Positions 23,487 through 34,969 of a DNA stretch of 64,000 nucleotides are shown piece after piece. The notes under the pieces are model-generated. The model was not told the origin of the DNA. It did no database searches and saw only the letters and a list, made by a program, of their open reading frames with translations. Both the position numbers and the translations under genes were made by a program. Positions within the stretch are counted from its first letter, which is position 1. Every line of letters begins with the position of its first letter. The DNA is taken from positions 25,574,202 through 25,638,201 of the forward strand of contig NC_023753.2 in NCBI RefSeq assembly GCF_000499845.2. Direction: 5' to 3'. This DNA is from Phaseolus vulgaris. Taxonomy: Eukaryota; Streptophyta; Magnoliopsida; Fabales; Fabaceae.

Positions 23487-26045
23487 TTAAGAGAAGTGTT
23501 TGAGCTTCATAGACGGAGAGTGATTGAAAATGAAGGTTATTTTATTTAATATATGAGATTTGGTGTGGAAATATGTGAACTATTTTTTTCGATTATTGTC
23601 TTAAAATAAGGAATTAAGAAAAGAGTGAGGAATAACATAAAAAGCGTACATTACTATTAATTTTAAAAAAATATTTTTTTCATTTTTTTTAAATAATTCA
23701 TATGAAATGATAAAATACTTCATTGTATTAATAAAATAAAATATATTAAATAAGGATAGGATCGAAAAAAAATTATATTCACCAAAATATCGTTATAATG
23801 AAGAATCCTTTTATATATAGCTATTCTTAAGAAAAAAAAATCATGTAAAAAAGTCGATCGTGAAATTTTGAACCGTTTTGTAACAAGTTACTTGAAATAA
23901 AGGTTCAAAATTCAATTCTCAAATACTTTAACTTGAAAAAAAAATTAAGTAGAGTAAACGGTTGAGACATGATTTGATTATTATTTTTTAAAATAATTTT
24001 AGTTTGGAAAATTCCACCAAATATCTTAAACTTACATGAAAGTGTGAGAGAGAGAAATTAGTTTTATTTGCAAAACATATTATATTTTTGACATGACATT
24101 AGTGTTTGAGAAGTGTGAAGGGTGTTGCACATGGGTTCCACTGCAGCTATGTTCCACTTTTTTTAGTATGGTATTAGAATGTGGGTCCACTGTATTCACC
24201 TATCTCTCTCATAATTCCAAGGTCAGAGCTTCTTCCTCCATGGATCAAGTTTCAGAGCTTAGACAGGTATGAATACGGGCTCACCCGTTTTTCATTGGCC
24301 CGTATTTGGCCCATAAAAACTAATTTGGATTGGGTTCTTTCAATAAGAAATGTGGGTTATAAAAAATGTTTTCTTAAAATTAATAAAAATAAATTTTAAA
24401 TAATTTTTTTTGTTTATTTATTAAATTAACTTTTTTCTTATTTAGATAAATTAACTTATGTTATTGTTCTCGTCACACATACGTAATAATATTTGAGTAA
24501 AAAATTATTATGATCTGATTTTAAATAAAATTTTAATTTTAATTATACTAATTATTTAAAATACATAAATTTTAATAAAACATTTTAATAAATATATATT
24601 TTTAAGGTAATACATATAGATACATGATTATTATTGTAATTTAAAAATAATATAATATATATAATATATAATATTATATTATATTTAAATTTTATTATAA
24701 AAAATATTAAGTCCTACTAATGCATTAAATGAATATTAAAACATAATCAATTTATGTATTTTAAAAAGAAAAAAAACATTATTAAATATTAAAAAAATAT
24801 CATCAAATTTTGAGGTGTTATGAATTAGGAATTAAAGGGAGTTTCTTCTTGAACATCTATGTCCATACTTCAAAAAAAATACTCAAATTACCCTTTGACA
24901 TTTTTTATTTAATATTTTTTTTAATTTTGGAACGTGGAATTTAAAGACTTTCTAAGTTATAGAATCCAAAAGTTAAAATCTGTGTTTTGAATTGTATAAT
25001 ATTCTATATTGTATAACTCAAAATACAAATTATATTCTAGATTGTAAAATTTGAAATGAATAATTTTATAATTTTTAAAAATATGAGGTTGCATGAGAAA
25101 TTGTGAAGGTGCAGAAAAAAAAATTATAATTTTTAAAATATGCGTACTAGCCTACCTCATCCCACACTTGCCCGCACGGATTGCAAATTATACGAGGTAG
25201 ACCTAAATGGATCAACAGATTGAATGTACTCACATTTTTTCTTAGGAGGTAGTAGTTCGCTCCACATTTTCATCCCTAAACTTAATTTTTGTTTAACATA
25301 CACAATGTCTAAAGTGATATTATGAACCAATCAACACAGCCACTAAATATACGAATAAATTTCAAATGTTTGGATTAATGTGACCTGAAAATGTTAATCA
25401 GTGATTTATACATATTTAAGTAAATTATTAAATAATAATATAAAAAATATATTAGTTATTTGGAAGTATCGACATAACTAAACTAGACTAGCATAAAAAT
25501 TAAATGTCTACATATAAACTTTAAAAGAAAATTAAATTATAAAGTTGGTTTTTATATATTGTACATTAATTATGACTTGATCCTTGTTTGTTTTTTTTAT
25601 TTATTTATAGCATAGTTCGTGAATACTTTTAATAATTATAATTTAGTTTCTAATCAAATTTTAATACTTATAATAATTAGGACTCTGGTAAATTAATTAA
25701 GTGGAATTTTTAAATATTTTTTAATTTACATGAATTACATAAATCAAAACTTAATGAGTAACTTTTTATACATTGATAAAGTATATTCATGTTAGAATGA
25801 AAATAAAAATAATAGTAACTCAAAATTAGTTGTCATGGGCCTATTGGTAAAAAAGTTTGAAAAACAAAAATTGTTAAAGTGTTTAATCATGTAATACTAT
25901 GCTCTTCTGGTATGTTATAAGAAAATAATATTAATTTCTAAATTATTATGTATGGCTTTTTTATAATGTAAAAAATTACTTTACATCTCTTAAGTGTGAA
26001 ATGGATTATTTATGAAAATTTAACTTTATTTGTGCCAAAATAGTA
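23487..26045. other. AT-rich spacer without recognised genes
   Basis: A long AT-rich stretch with stops in all frames. The only longer frame (24181-24399) has no recognisable motif and I do not call it. Nothing else seen. Confidence 0.6.
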
Positions 26046-26050
26046 ATAGT

Positions 26051-26516
26051 GGTAAGAATATTATGTGGCACCTCACGATTATTTATCTCATTAATTGATC
26101 AATTACCATAATTATCCTATTATATTATTGGTAATTACTTGATGGACGTAATTACTATTACCATAAATAATTAGGATTTTCCCTTGGGTGTATTATAAAT
26201 AGAGATTACCAGACAACTAAAGAGACACCCTCATATTCTAACATCACACGGCCGAAACTCATTCCCTAAAGGGATTTTCGAGCCTCTCATCTCTTTGTCT
26301 CTCTACTCACATAATTCCATTCTAAGCGATACACCCTAAAGGGGAACCCGATCAAGATCATGTCTTCGTCCCTCAGCCATACGATCACGGGTCTACCAGG
26401 GAACCCGATCAAGATCATGTCTTCGTCCCTCAGCCATACGATCACGGGTATACCAGGTATTATTTAATCATCATTATTCTCGTTTCATTATATGATTGAG
26501 GAATCCTAATCCAACA
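26051..26516 (+). repeat. 5' LTR of the 26-32 kb copia element
   Basis: It starts GGTAAGAATATT where the 3' LTR has TGTAAGAATATT, so the first T has mutated, and ends ATCCAACA. A TATA box, TATAAATA, is at 26194-26201. Two direct 57-bp repeats, nearly identical, lie at 26342-26398 and 26399-26455, downstream of the TATA box and hence in the transcribed R/U5 part. Confidence 0.92.
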
Positions 26517-26518
26517 TG

Positions 26519-26530
26519 TGGTATCGGAGC
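26519..26530 (+). promoter_or_regulatory. Primer binding site (initiator tRNA-Met type)
   Basis: TGGTATCGGAGC two bases behind the 5' LTR is one mismatch from TGGTATCAGAGC, the site complementary to the 3' end of plant initiator tRNA-Met used by most copia elements for first-strand priming. Confidence 0.85.
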
Positions 26531-27861
26531 GTTTATGTTGCTTAATCGATTCTTCTTTCGTTTTCCCTAAATTTGGAAGAAACGAAGATTTTGATTCAAC
26601 CTATTGATTTTCGATGTTTTTATTTTGGTATATTATTGAACCACTTATTTTCGAAAATCCACCTTGATATCATAAAAATAAATTTTAATTTTTTCGAGAT
26701 CCATAATTATTTTAAGATTTTGAAAATTAAAATGTAATAGGAATGTTATGTGTTCTTCATAATTTTCGTTAGTATTCTCTTATTTGGAATGAAATTAATT
26801 TTGATTCTATGTTCATCATCATTATTTGTTGTTCGTATGAATTTTCGAAAATTAGGAATAAAGAATTTTCGGAAATTAATTATTCCCTTAATTAGGAAAT
26901 TTCGAAAATAATATTTTTCCTTAATTCAAATTTTCGAAATACAATCGATTTCCTTAATTAGGAATGAATTTGATTTGATTGTGTTCTCCTAAAAAAATAA
27001 ATAAAAATTGATATCTTAGTCTCCAAGTTTTTCCTTAATTAGGATAGTATATTCTTGCCTTATTAATTTTCGGGTATTATTATTATTATTACTATTTTCG
27101 AAAATAGCAGTCGTGTCAAACTTGGAAACATATCAATCTAATTAAAATTTTGAACACCAAATCTAAAATCAAATCCTTAATATTTCGCTACTCACCTTAT
27201 CGGGTTTACGAGTAATATATTTACGCGTTTCCTTTTATTTATCGAATTAAATATGGTAAATCTCATGATACCGTAATTATGTTTAAAAAAAATACTTATT
27301 TTGTTAAACTCTTAAATATATATATATATATATTAAGTTTGACAAAATTAAAATTAAAATCTTTGCTTAAACTTAATAACAAAAGTCTCCCTTCTGTCCA
27401 ACGATGATGGGTTATGTCTTGTTATTTGAGTCTAATTAAGCACCTTCACTTACTTGTGAGTACACTTAATTATTAAATATTCACATGACATTTGCCTAAA
27501 AACAACAATTACTTCTATTCTGTCCAACGATGTTTGTTGCACTTGTGTTTTGCAAACTTAATATGTGCATAAGCTTAAATGTTCACTTCTGTCCAAAGAT
27601 GATGTGACACATTCTTATTGCACATACCTTACTTATAATTGTTCATTATGCTTAAATTATTGGTAATTAACCAAAGTGAAAGCTGATTATTTAAGTAGAA
27701 CCTAATCTAGTCTATTATTTTGATGTTATAATAGATTTTATCACAACTTCATTATCATAATGGTTCTTACTTTTGTCTGCTTTAGATCTAAGTTTCCCTA
27801 TGTCACTCTAACTTTTTCCTTAGCCTAATTATCTTAATTCGTCGTCTAACCAACCCCTAAT
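26531..27861 (+). other. Long AT-rich leader with three copies of a TTCTGTCCAA motif
   Basis: A non-coding leader between primer site and gag, over 1.3 kb. A short motif of the form TTCTGTCCAA(C/A)GATG occurs three times, near 27392-27405, 27518-27532 and 27588-27601. An (AT)n run lies at 27316-27333. Confidence 0.6.
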
Positions 27862-28244
27862 ATGGAAATTGAGACCTTGACTGGTGAAAATCAGTGAAGG
27901 TTTCCTAGTCCACTTCATTATGACTTCTCTTCCTTTTGCGTTTGAAGCCTTTAAAGTCAACTATAATACTCAGAAGGACAAATGGTCCATGAGTGAGTTG
28001 ATTGCTATGACTGTTCAAGAAGAAGAGCGCCTGAAGCTGGAGAAATCAGATGTTGCTTACCTCGTGGCTACTGAATCAAAGAAGCGGAAGGGCAAATTCC
28101 ATTGAAAAGGAATCTAATAAGGTCCCTAAAACTGATGCAAGTGCACCCTCCAGCTCTAACAAATCCACTAGCAAGTACTACTGCAAGTTCTGCCGCAAGG
28201 TAGGACATAAGCAGTCTAAGTGCTCAAGCTTAAGGAGTGACTAG
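27862..28244 (+). pseudogene. Ty1/copia Gag remnant with internal deletion
   Basis: An ATG at 27862 opens a Gag start (MEIETLTGEN) that stops after eleven codons. In another frame, from 27884, Gag resumes only at its C-terminal part (ISEGFLVHFIMTSLP..., QEEERLKLEK). The whole central particle-forming domain, some 130-150 codons in relatives, is therefore missing at about 27888. A CCHC zinc knuckle follows (CKFCRKVGHKQSKC, near 28180-28222), itself in a second frame. Without the Gag core the element cannot form particles. Confidence 0.75.
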
Positions 28245-28267
28245 CTAAGAAAGGTAATCATCTAAAT

Positions 28268-29453
28268 ATGATAATTGAGTCCTTTAATTTAAATGTTCCA
28301 ACTAATACTTGGTGGTTTGACTCTGGTTCTATGGTTCATGTGACCAATTCAATCCAGGGATTCCTTACAATCTGGAAGCTGGAAAGAAACCAAAGAACAC
28401 TTAAGATGGGGAATGGACAAGAACTATTTGTCGAAGCTGTGAGAACCTTAGAATTACTTATGAAAACTGTAAAATGTATTAAACTTTTTGATACCTTATA
28501 TATTTCCGAAATTACTCGGAATCTTGTATCAGGACCAAAGTTAGACATTGATGGTTTTTATGTTTCCCATGGTCATGGCAAACTTACTATTTCTTTAAAT
28601 TCTCAATTGTTTTGCTACTGGTTTTCTGGATAACGGTCTCTATAAGTTAGAACTAGATGATAGCTTCTCCAAATCTTTGTTATCATATAATATTAATGAG
28701 AACTTAACAAAGACCAAGAGAAAACGAGACTTAGAAACTTCATCCATGTTGTGGCATCAACGTTTAGGCCATATTTCACGAGATCGCTTATCTCGACTTG
28801 TGAAGGATGAAGTCTTACCATCTCTTGATTTCACTGATTTTGGAACATGTGTCAAATGCCTCAAAGGCAAAATGACATCCACGACTAAGAAAGGTGCCAC
28901 TAGGAGTTCAAAATTATTATAACTTATTCATACTGACATTAGTGGCCCTTACAACATCGTTGGAATAACAGGACATAATTCATTTATCACTTTTGTAGAT
29001 GATTATTCTCGTTACATGTACTTGTATCTCATTAAGGAAAAATCTGAATCACTTACAACTTTTAAAGATTATAAAACTGAAGTTGAAAAACAACTTGATC
29101 TTCAAATAAAAGTTGTGCGATCAGATAGATGAGGTGAATACTATGGTAGACATACTGATTTGGGACAAGCCCCTGGTCCATTTTATGAGTTTTGTAAAAG
29201 CCAGGGGATTGTGAACCAATACACCATGCCCGGTACTCCTCAACAAAACGGTGTTGCTGAAAGGAGAAACAAGACCCTAATGAACATGGTGCGTAGTATG
29301 TTAGCCAACTCCAATTTGCCCTTATTCCTCTGGACTGAGGCATTAAAAGCAGCAGTTCATATACTCAATAGAGTTCCTTCCAAATTTGTCCCTAAAACTC
29401 CTTATGAACTTTGGACTGGAAGGAAACTGAGTCTTAGATATATGAAAGTATGA
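28268..29453 (+). pseudogene. Ty1/copia protease and integrase, stops and a frameshift
   Basis: The protease motif WFDSGSMVHVTNS is at 28313-28352; the catalytic DSG is intact. The frame shifts near 28620. The GAG-pre-integrase zinc region (WHQRLGHISRDRL ... CVKCLKGK) is at 28750-28875. The integrase core shows D (IHTDISGPY), D in VRSD, then a stop where Gly-Gly-Glu is expected (TGA near 29130), and E in [12 protein letters not shown] (29239-29274). Further stops lie at 28919 and 29451. Domain order and content are typical for copia. Confidence 0.8.
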
Positions 29454-29504
29454 GGCTGTCTTGCTGAAGTTAAAGTTTATAACCCTTTCTTAAAGAAGCT
29501 TGAC

Positions 29505-31525
29505 ATGAAAACAATAACTTGTCACTTCATCGGGTATCCCAATCACTCAAAGGGTTATAGATTTTATTGCCCTTCCCACGTCACCCGCATTGTAGAAACC
29601 AAGCATACTCATTTCCTAGAGGATTTCAAGATCAATGGGAGTAGTGACAATCCTTACCTGGATTTACTAGAAGTACAAGAGGCGGGGGGGAGATCTACAT
29701 CGACTACTAATTTGCCTCTAATCACTCCTCTTGTACCCACTCCGCGCGTCACTGCACCACCTACTCCATGCTCAGAACCTGATGCTACTCTGAATCCATC
29801 CGAGAATGAAGGCACCCTGAACGACAAACATCAGTACAATGCAGAACCCGCTAATCAGCTCAGGAGGTCATCTAGAACTAAAAATGCTACTAATTTTGAT
29901 GATTATGTAACCTACCTGACTGAAGCAGAAATGGATGTCGGAAGGTATACTGATCCTACCTCTTACAATGAAGCCATTACTAGTGATCAGTCTTCTGAAT
30001 GGAATAATGCCATGCTTGATGAGCTTGACTCCATGAAGAAAAATAATGTTTGGGATCTAGTAGAATTACCCGACGGAGTAAAACCCGTAGGATCTAAATG
30101 GGTGTTCAAAACCAAGCTAGATCAAAATGGAAACATTGAACGCTTCAAAACAAGATTGGTTGCAAAAGGGTTCACTCAGAAAGAGGGAATTGATTATCAA
30201 GAGACCTTTTCACCTGTCTCTCGAAAAGATTCCTTAAGGATCTTAATGGCCCTCGTAGCTCACTTTGATATAGAGCTACATCAGATGGACGTCAAGACCG
30301 CTTTCCTTAACGACGACTTGTATGAAGACGTGTACATGCAACAACCAGAAGGTTTTAAACCTGAAGGTCAAGAACACCTAGTCTGCAAGCTGAATAAATC
30401 CATTTACGGGCTGAAGCAAGCCTCACGGCAGTGGTACATAAAGTTTGATGAAGTCATGAAGAAACAAGGTTTCCTTAAGAATCAAGTGGATCAATGCACC
30501 TACCTCAAGATGAGTGGGAGCAACTTTACTATACTTGTCCTTTACGTAGATGACATTTTATTGACAAGTAATAGTATAGACATGTTGCATGAGTCAAAGC
30601 GCATACTTTCGCATAATTTTGACATGAAGGATCTCGGAGAGGCCGCTTATGTTATTGGCATCGAATTATTCCGAGATAGAGCTAAGGGGATTTTGGGATT
30701 ATCCCAAAGGGCCTACCTTGACCGTGTCCTCACTCGTTATAACATGCAGCATTGCTCTCCTTCTGTGGCTCCAGTAATTAAGGGAGATGTTTTTGGTTCT
30801 TTTCAATGTCCGAAAACAGAGGCTGAAAAAGAGCAAATGGCGATGATACCTTATGCATCTGTAGTTGGAAGCATTATGTATGCTCAAGTCTGTACTCGTC
30901 CGGATATCGTGTACATTGCTGGAATGCTAGGCCGATATCAATCTAATCCTGGTTTAGATCACTGGAAAGCAGCTAAGAAAGTACTTCGATATCTACAAGG
31001 CACAAAAGACTATAAGTTGACCTACAGGAGAAGTGACAGTTTAGAAGTGGTGGGTTATTTTGACTCTGATTTTGCAAAATGCAAAGATGACAAGAAATCC
31101 ACTTATGGGTATATCTTTATGTTAGCAGGAGGGCCTATCTCATGGAATAGTCATAAGCAGCAATTAACAAAACCTCAACAATGATGGCAGAATATGTTGC
31201 AGTGTACAATGCAACTTGTCATGGAATGTTGTTGCGAAATCTTATCGCTGGACTCAAAGTCCTTAACTCCATTTCCAGGCCATTGAAGATTTATTGTGAT
31301 AACTCAGCTGCCGTTAGTTTTTCGAACAATAACAGTTCGAGTGGCGCTGGATTATATCTTGATACAAAGTACTTGTTCATACGTGAGCGAGTTGAGGAAA
31401 ATAAGCTTTGTGTTGAGTATATTAGTACTAAAAATATGCTTGCGGATCCGATGACTAAAGGTCTCCCACCTAAAGTATTCGAAGAACATGTTTCGAAGAT
31501 GGGATTATCTAAAGACCTTATTTAG
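29505..31525 (+). pseudogene. Ty1/copia RT and RNase H, one frameshift
   Basis: A long open frame, 29505-31184, covers the integrase C-terminus and the RT: WVFKTKLDQNG, RLVAKGFTQKEG, QMDVKTAFLNDDL and the catalytic YVDDILLTSN (30544-30573). RNase H starts with GYFDSDFAKCKDD. A frameshift at about 31181 splits it, and 31181-31525 carries the rest (AEYVAVYNA, DNSAAVSFSNN, TKYLFIRERVE). RT appears intact over more than 500 codons, in contrast to the ruined gag. Confidence 0.85.
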
Positions 31526-31835
31526 CATATTTGTACTTACTTATGTTTAGTAAAATTTCCTCATTTACCTTGATTTGTGTGTCCTTAAATATGTTTATGC
31601 ATGCTTAAATATACATAGACACTAACTGTACAAATCAAAGTCTAAAGGGCTTACTTATCAATTGATCCTAAAATTTACCTAAGTTTTAAATTTGTATTGT
31701 AGTATGATTAATGGGGGTCTTGAGTTGAATACTGATTCAAAGACTGTATTTCTCTGCTACAATTACAGTTTAGGACTAAAATGAGTATTAAAATCTGGCT
31801 AGACTTATCTAATGCTCATAATAAATAATCCTTTG

Positions 31836-31849
31836 GCCAAGTGGAAGAA
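31836..31849 (+). other. Polypurine tract
   Basis: The purine-rich AAGTGGAAGAA directly precedes the TG of the 3' LTR, as expected for the plus-strand primer. Confidence 0.65.
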
Positions 31850-32315
31850 TGTAAGAATATTATGTGACACCTCACGATTATTTATCTTATTAATTGATCA
31901 ATTACCATAATTATCCTATTATATTATTGGTAATTACTTTATGGACGTAATTACTATTACTATAAATAATTAGGGTTTCCCCTTGGGTGTATTATAAATA
32001 GAGATTACTAGACAACTAAAGAGACACCCTTATATTTTAACATCACACGGTCGAAACTCATTCCCTAAAGGGATTTTCGAGCCTCTCATCTCTTTGTCTC
32101 TCTACTCACATAATTCCATTCTAAGCGATACACCCTAAAGGGGAACCCGATCAAGATCATGTCTTCGTCCCTCAAACATACGATCACGGGTCTACCAGGG
32201 AACCCGATCAAGATCATGTCTTCGTCCCTCAGCCATACGATCACGGATCTACCAGGTATTATTTAATCATCATTATTCTCGTTTCATTATATGATTGAGG
32301 AATCCTAATCCAACA
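31850..32315 (+). repeat. 3' LTR of the 26-32 kb copia element
   Basis: 466 bp, TGTAAGAATA to TCCAACA, followed by the ATAGT duplication. It keeps the tandem 57-bp units (32141-32197, 32198-32254). Most differences from the 5' LTR are transitions, as expected from decay of methylated cytosines. Confidence 0.93.
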
Positions 32316-32320
32316 ATAGT

Positions 32321-33109
32321 AATTTAAATGTGTAAAAGAATACTTAAGTATAAACAATACACAATTACATCAAGAAATGAAATATAAAATTTTAACTCCA
32401 CAAAATTAATTATAAATAACTCAAATGGAATAATTAGTAGATTTTTTTTTTAAATTAATGAAGGATTTTTAGCTAATAACAATGAGTGTTTCAAATAGAA
32501 AAACAAAACAATTGAAAAATAAATAAAAAAACCAAAACATTATTCAGGACATGACTAATTATTCAGGACATGACTAGTTTTAATGGTGTGTATTGAATTG
32601 AAAATATTGTTTCTCTCTGTTTGGCAAGTCTCCATGTGCATTACAAAGGATTAACTTTTACAATTACCTTTTATGCAGAACATTTCCTATAAATAGTTAA
32701 GTTACCCTTTTCCTTTTAACACTTTGTTTCCCTCTTCTTTTTCTTCCATTTTTAGGTTAGGTTGTCTTTTTTAGAGTTATTGAATTTTCTTAGTTCAAGC
32801 TTTGCTTTATTTCTTTGTTATGGTTTCCTACTCGTGCTACTTCTCTTCAATAATCTCAATTCTCCATTGCTTGATTTTTCATTGTAACTCATTTTCCCTA
32901 GAAAGAACAATAAAAGATTTTCTTTTGCACACTTATAATTACAAAGATTATACAAAAAAAAAGTTATAAAGAAAAAAAAAATTCACCTGTTTGTTATAGA
33001 TTTGCAATATGAGTTACTATTTTATTATATACATATATATTTGTTTTTAAAATGATATTCATTTGTTGTTGTACTATGTTATTGTAATTACTCTATTTTT
33101 TTCATGGGT
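32321..33109. other. AT-rich spacer without recognised features
   Basis: Nothing recognised. Note a short direct repeat ATTCAGGACATGACTA twice near 32542-32573. Confidence 0.55.
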
Positions 33110-34100
33110 GGTTTCCAACATATCAACATATTCAAAATAAAGGTTTGTTGTACGCTTTGTAAAAAACACGAGTAATCTATGCAACATTTATTTTTTGAAT
33201 GTTCCAATGCTTTGCATATTTGGAGTTGGGTTCGACAGATTTTTCTTACTTTTCATTTCTCTAATAATGATGATCTTCTTTCTTTTACTAAGAGTGATGG
33301 TAGTCCTTTGGTTAAATTGATTAAGTTTGCTGTGATAACTTTTTCTAATTGGATAATATGGCGTATGAGGAATTATGTTAGATTTCAGGATAATATTGAT
33401 GTTTCTAGGGCTATTTCGGTAATTAAAGATTTAACTTGTCTTGTGAGAAATTTGTGTAAAGCTTCAATGAAAAATGATATGTTGAATTTTAACGTGATTA
33501 AGTTTTTTTGTATTAATACTCGTACTGGTAAAGTTCTTCGTCCTCTTCCTGTTAGATGAGAGTACCCTTCACCAGACTGGGTTAAAATTAACATTGATGG
33601 AGCTGCTAGGGGATATCCTGGTCTTGCTACTTGTGGAGGTATTTTCCGTGAGAGTATGGAGGAATTTATTGGTGCTTTCTCTACGTTTCTTGAAGTTTAA
33701 ACTACTATGATTGTTGAGTTTTATGGAGTTATACATGCTATGGAGGAAGCTCAAAAGATGGGACTTACTAATGTATGACTTGAACGTGATTCTGCCTTGG
33801 TTTGTGTTGCATTTATTGCTAGGACTAATGTTTCGTGGATGCTTCGTAATCGATGAAATACTTGTCTTAATTACTGTGTGAAAATCGGGTTTAGGGTTAC
33901 TCATATTTTTCGTGAAGAGAATGTGTTTGCTGATAAGTTGGCTAATTTAGGATTTATTCATAGAGAATCATTTCATTGATATAATAGGCTTCCGTCTAGT
34001 CTGTTCTTAGAATTCTTTATGAATAGGTATAGTCTACCTATTTATTGTTTTTGTTAACATATGAGTTTTGGTTTAGTCCCCCCATATATTTTAATAATAC
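33110..34100 (+). pseudogene. LINE (L1-type) remnant: zf-RVT end and RNase H
   Basis: It begins in the zf-RVT zinc region (CCTLCKKHE ... MQHLFFEC) and continues without shift through HIWSWVRQIF and SDGSPLVKLIKFAV to 33559. The RNase H then starts with NIDGAARGYPGL (about 33590-33625) and runs to FIHRESFHW at 33950-33980, with several in-frame stops. A GT-rich stretch with TTTAGTCCCCCC (34060-34085) looks like the LINE 3' UTR. It is related to the minus-strand copy at 18640-19440 over the same region. The 5' part, including RT, is missing, the usual 5' truncation of LINEs. Confidence 0.78.
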
Positions 34101-34149
34101 TTTCTTCATGTGATGACAGATGATTGTTGTTACTTGAGATGTCAGCCTA

Positions 34150-34960
34150 GCTGAGATGTTAAATTGCATAGTGATACCTAATATGAAAGCTTATATATAT
34201 GTATATAATTATTATATTTAATTAATTTGATTAATGGTCATATGAATTAAAAACCCTATGATAAGCGACTTACATTAATAAATTATAGTTATTAGATATA
34301 CTAATTAAGTTGTGTTTGAGGAAGTTCAAAATTCGACAATTGCTTGAATTGAGATTATGATTGAATATATTGAATTATGTAGTGGAGTATGGAATAGTTA
34401 TAATGATATACTCTTATGTGAATCAAATACATAGGAAAAGAAGATTGAATTGTATTAGAAAATTATGCAATAGTTAGTTAAAACAATATTTGGTATGATA
34501 AAAAAAATGTTAAAACTAATATATGATTTTCAATTTTTATTGAAAGAACTATTGAAAAGAATTTTATAAATCCTTGTAAAAATAATCTCATTCTTTAACA
34601 TGTTAGACAATAAGTTGATAATATGTAATTTGAGTTAAACTATGAGAAATGTTTAGGCTTTAGATTTTTATACTAGTTTGTTTATAAAAGAGACTACATT
34701 TAGTTCTTTAACAATTTGATCAAGTTTCATTATGCGTTGATAAAAAAAAAAGTTTTATTATATAAACTCACATTGAAAAAAAATACAAGTTAAGTATTTT
34801 TTTTGGATATCAATCAATTCTAACTAAATACTAAGTATTTTTTAGAATAAAAATCATGACTGACTATATTAAATATTGTTTGAAAGAACAACCACTTCTG
34901 ACTAAAATATGCTTACAAAGAAAATGATAAAAAAATTACTAAGATGTTAACTAAAAGAGG
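34150..34960. other. AT-rich spacer without recognised features
   Basis: No motif or credible frame found. Confidence 0.55.
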
Positions 34961-34969
34961 GTTTATGTC

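Larger units (their letters stand above)
26046..32320 (+). mobile_element. Ty1/copia retrotransposon with both LTRs, TSD ATAGT
   Basis: Element 26051-32315 (6265 bp), flanked by ATAGT on both sides (26046-26050, 32316-32320). Both LTRs are 466 bp and by my hand count differ at about 15 positions (near 97% identity), so insertion is moderately old. The order is LTR, primer site, long leader, gag remnant, protease, integrase, RT, RNase H, purine tract, LTR. The coding part is disabled by a large gag deletion, several stop codons and frameshifts. The element sits in AT-rich spacer. Confidence 0.93.

Noticed and set aside
24181..24399. 72-codon frame in AT-rich spacer
   Set aside because: No motif, no splice context, isolated in non-coding sequence.
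26342..26455. Direct repeats that could suggest a CRISPR-like array
   Set aside because: Two abutting units without spacers, present in both LTRs of a eukaryotic retrotransposon.
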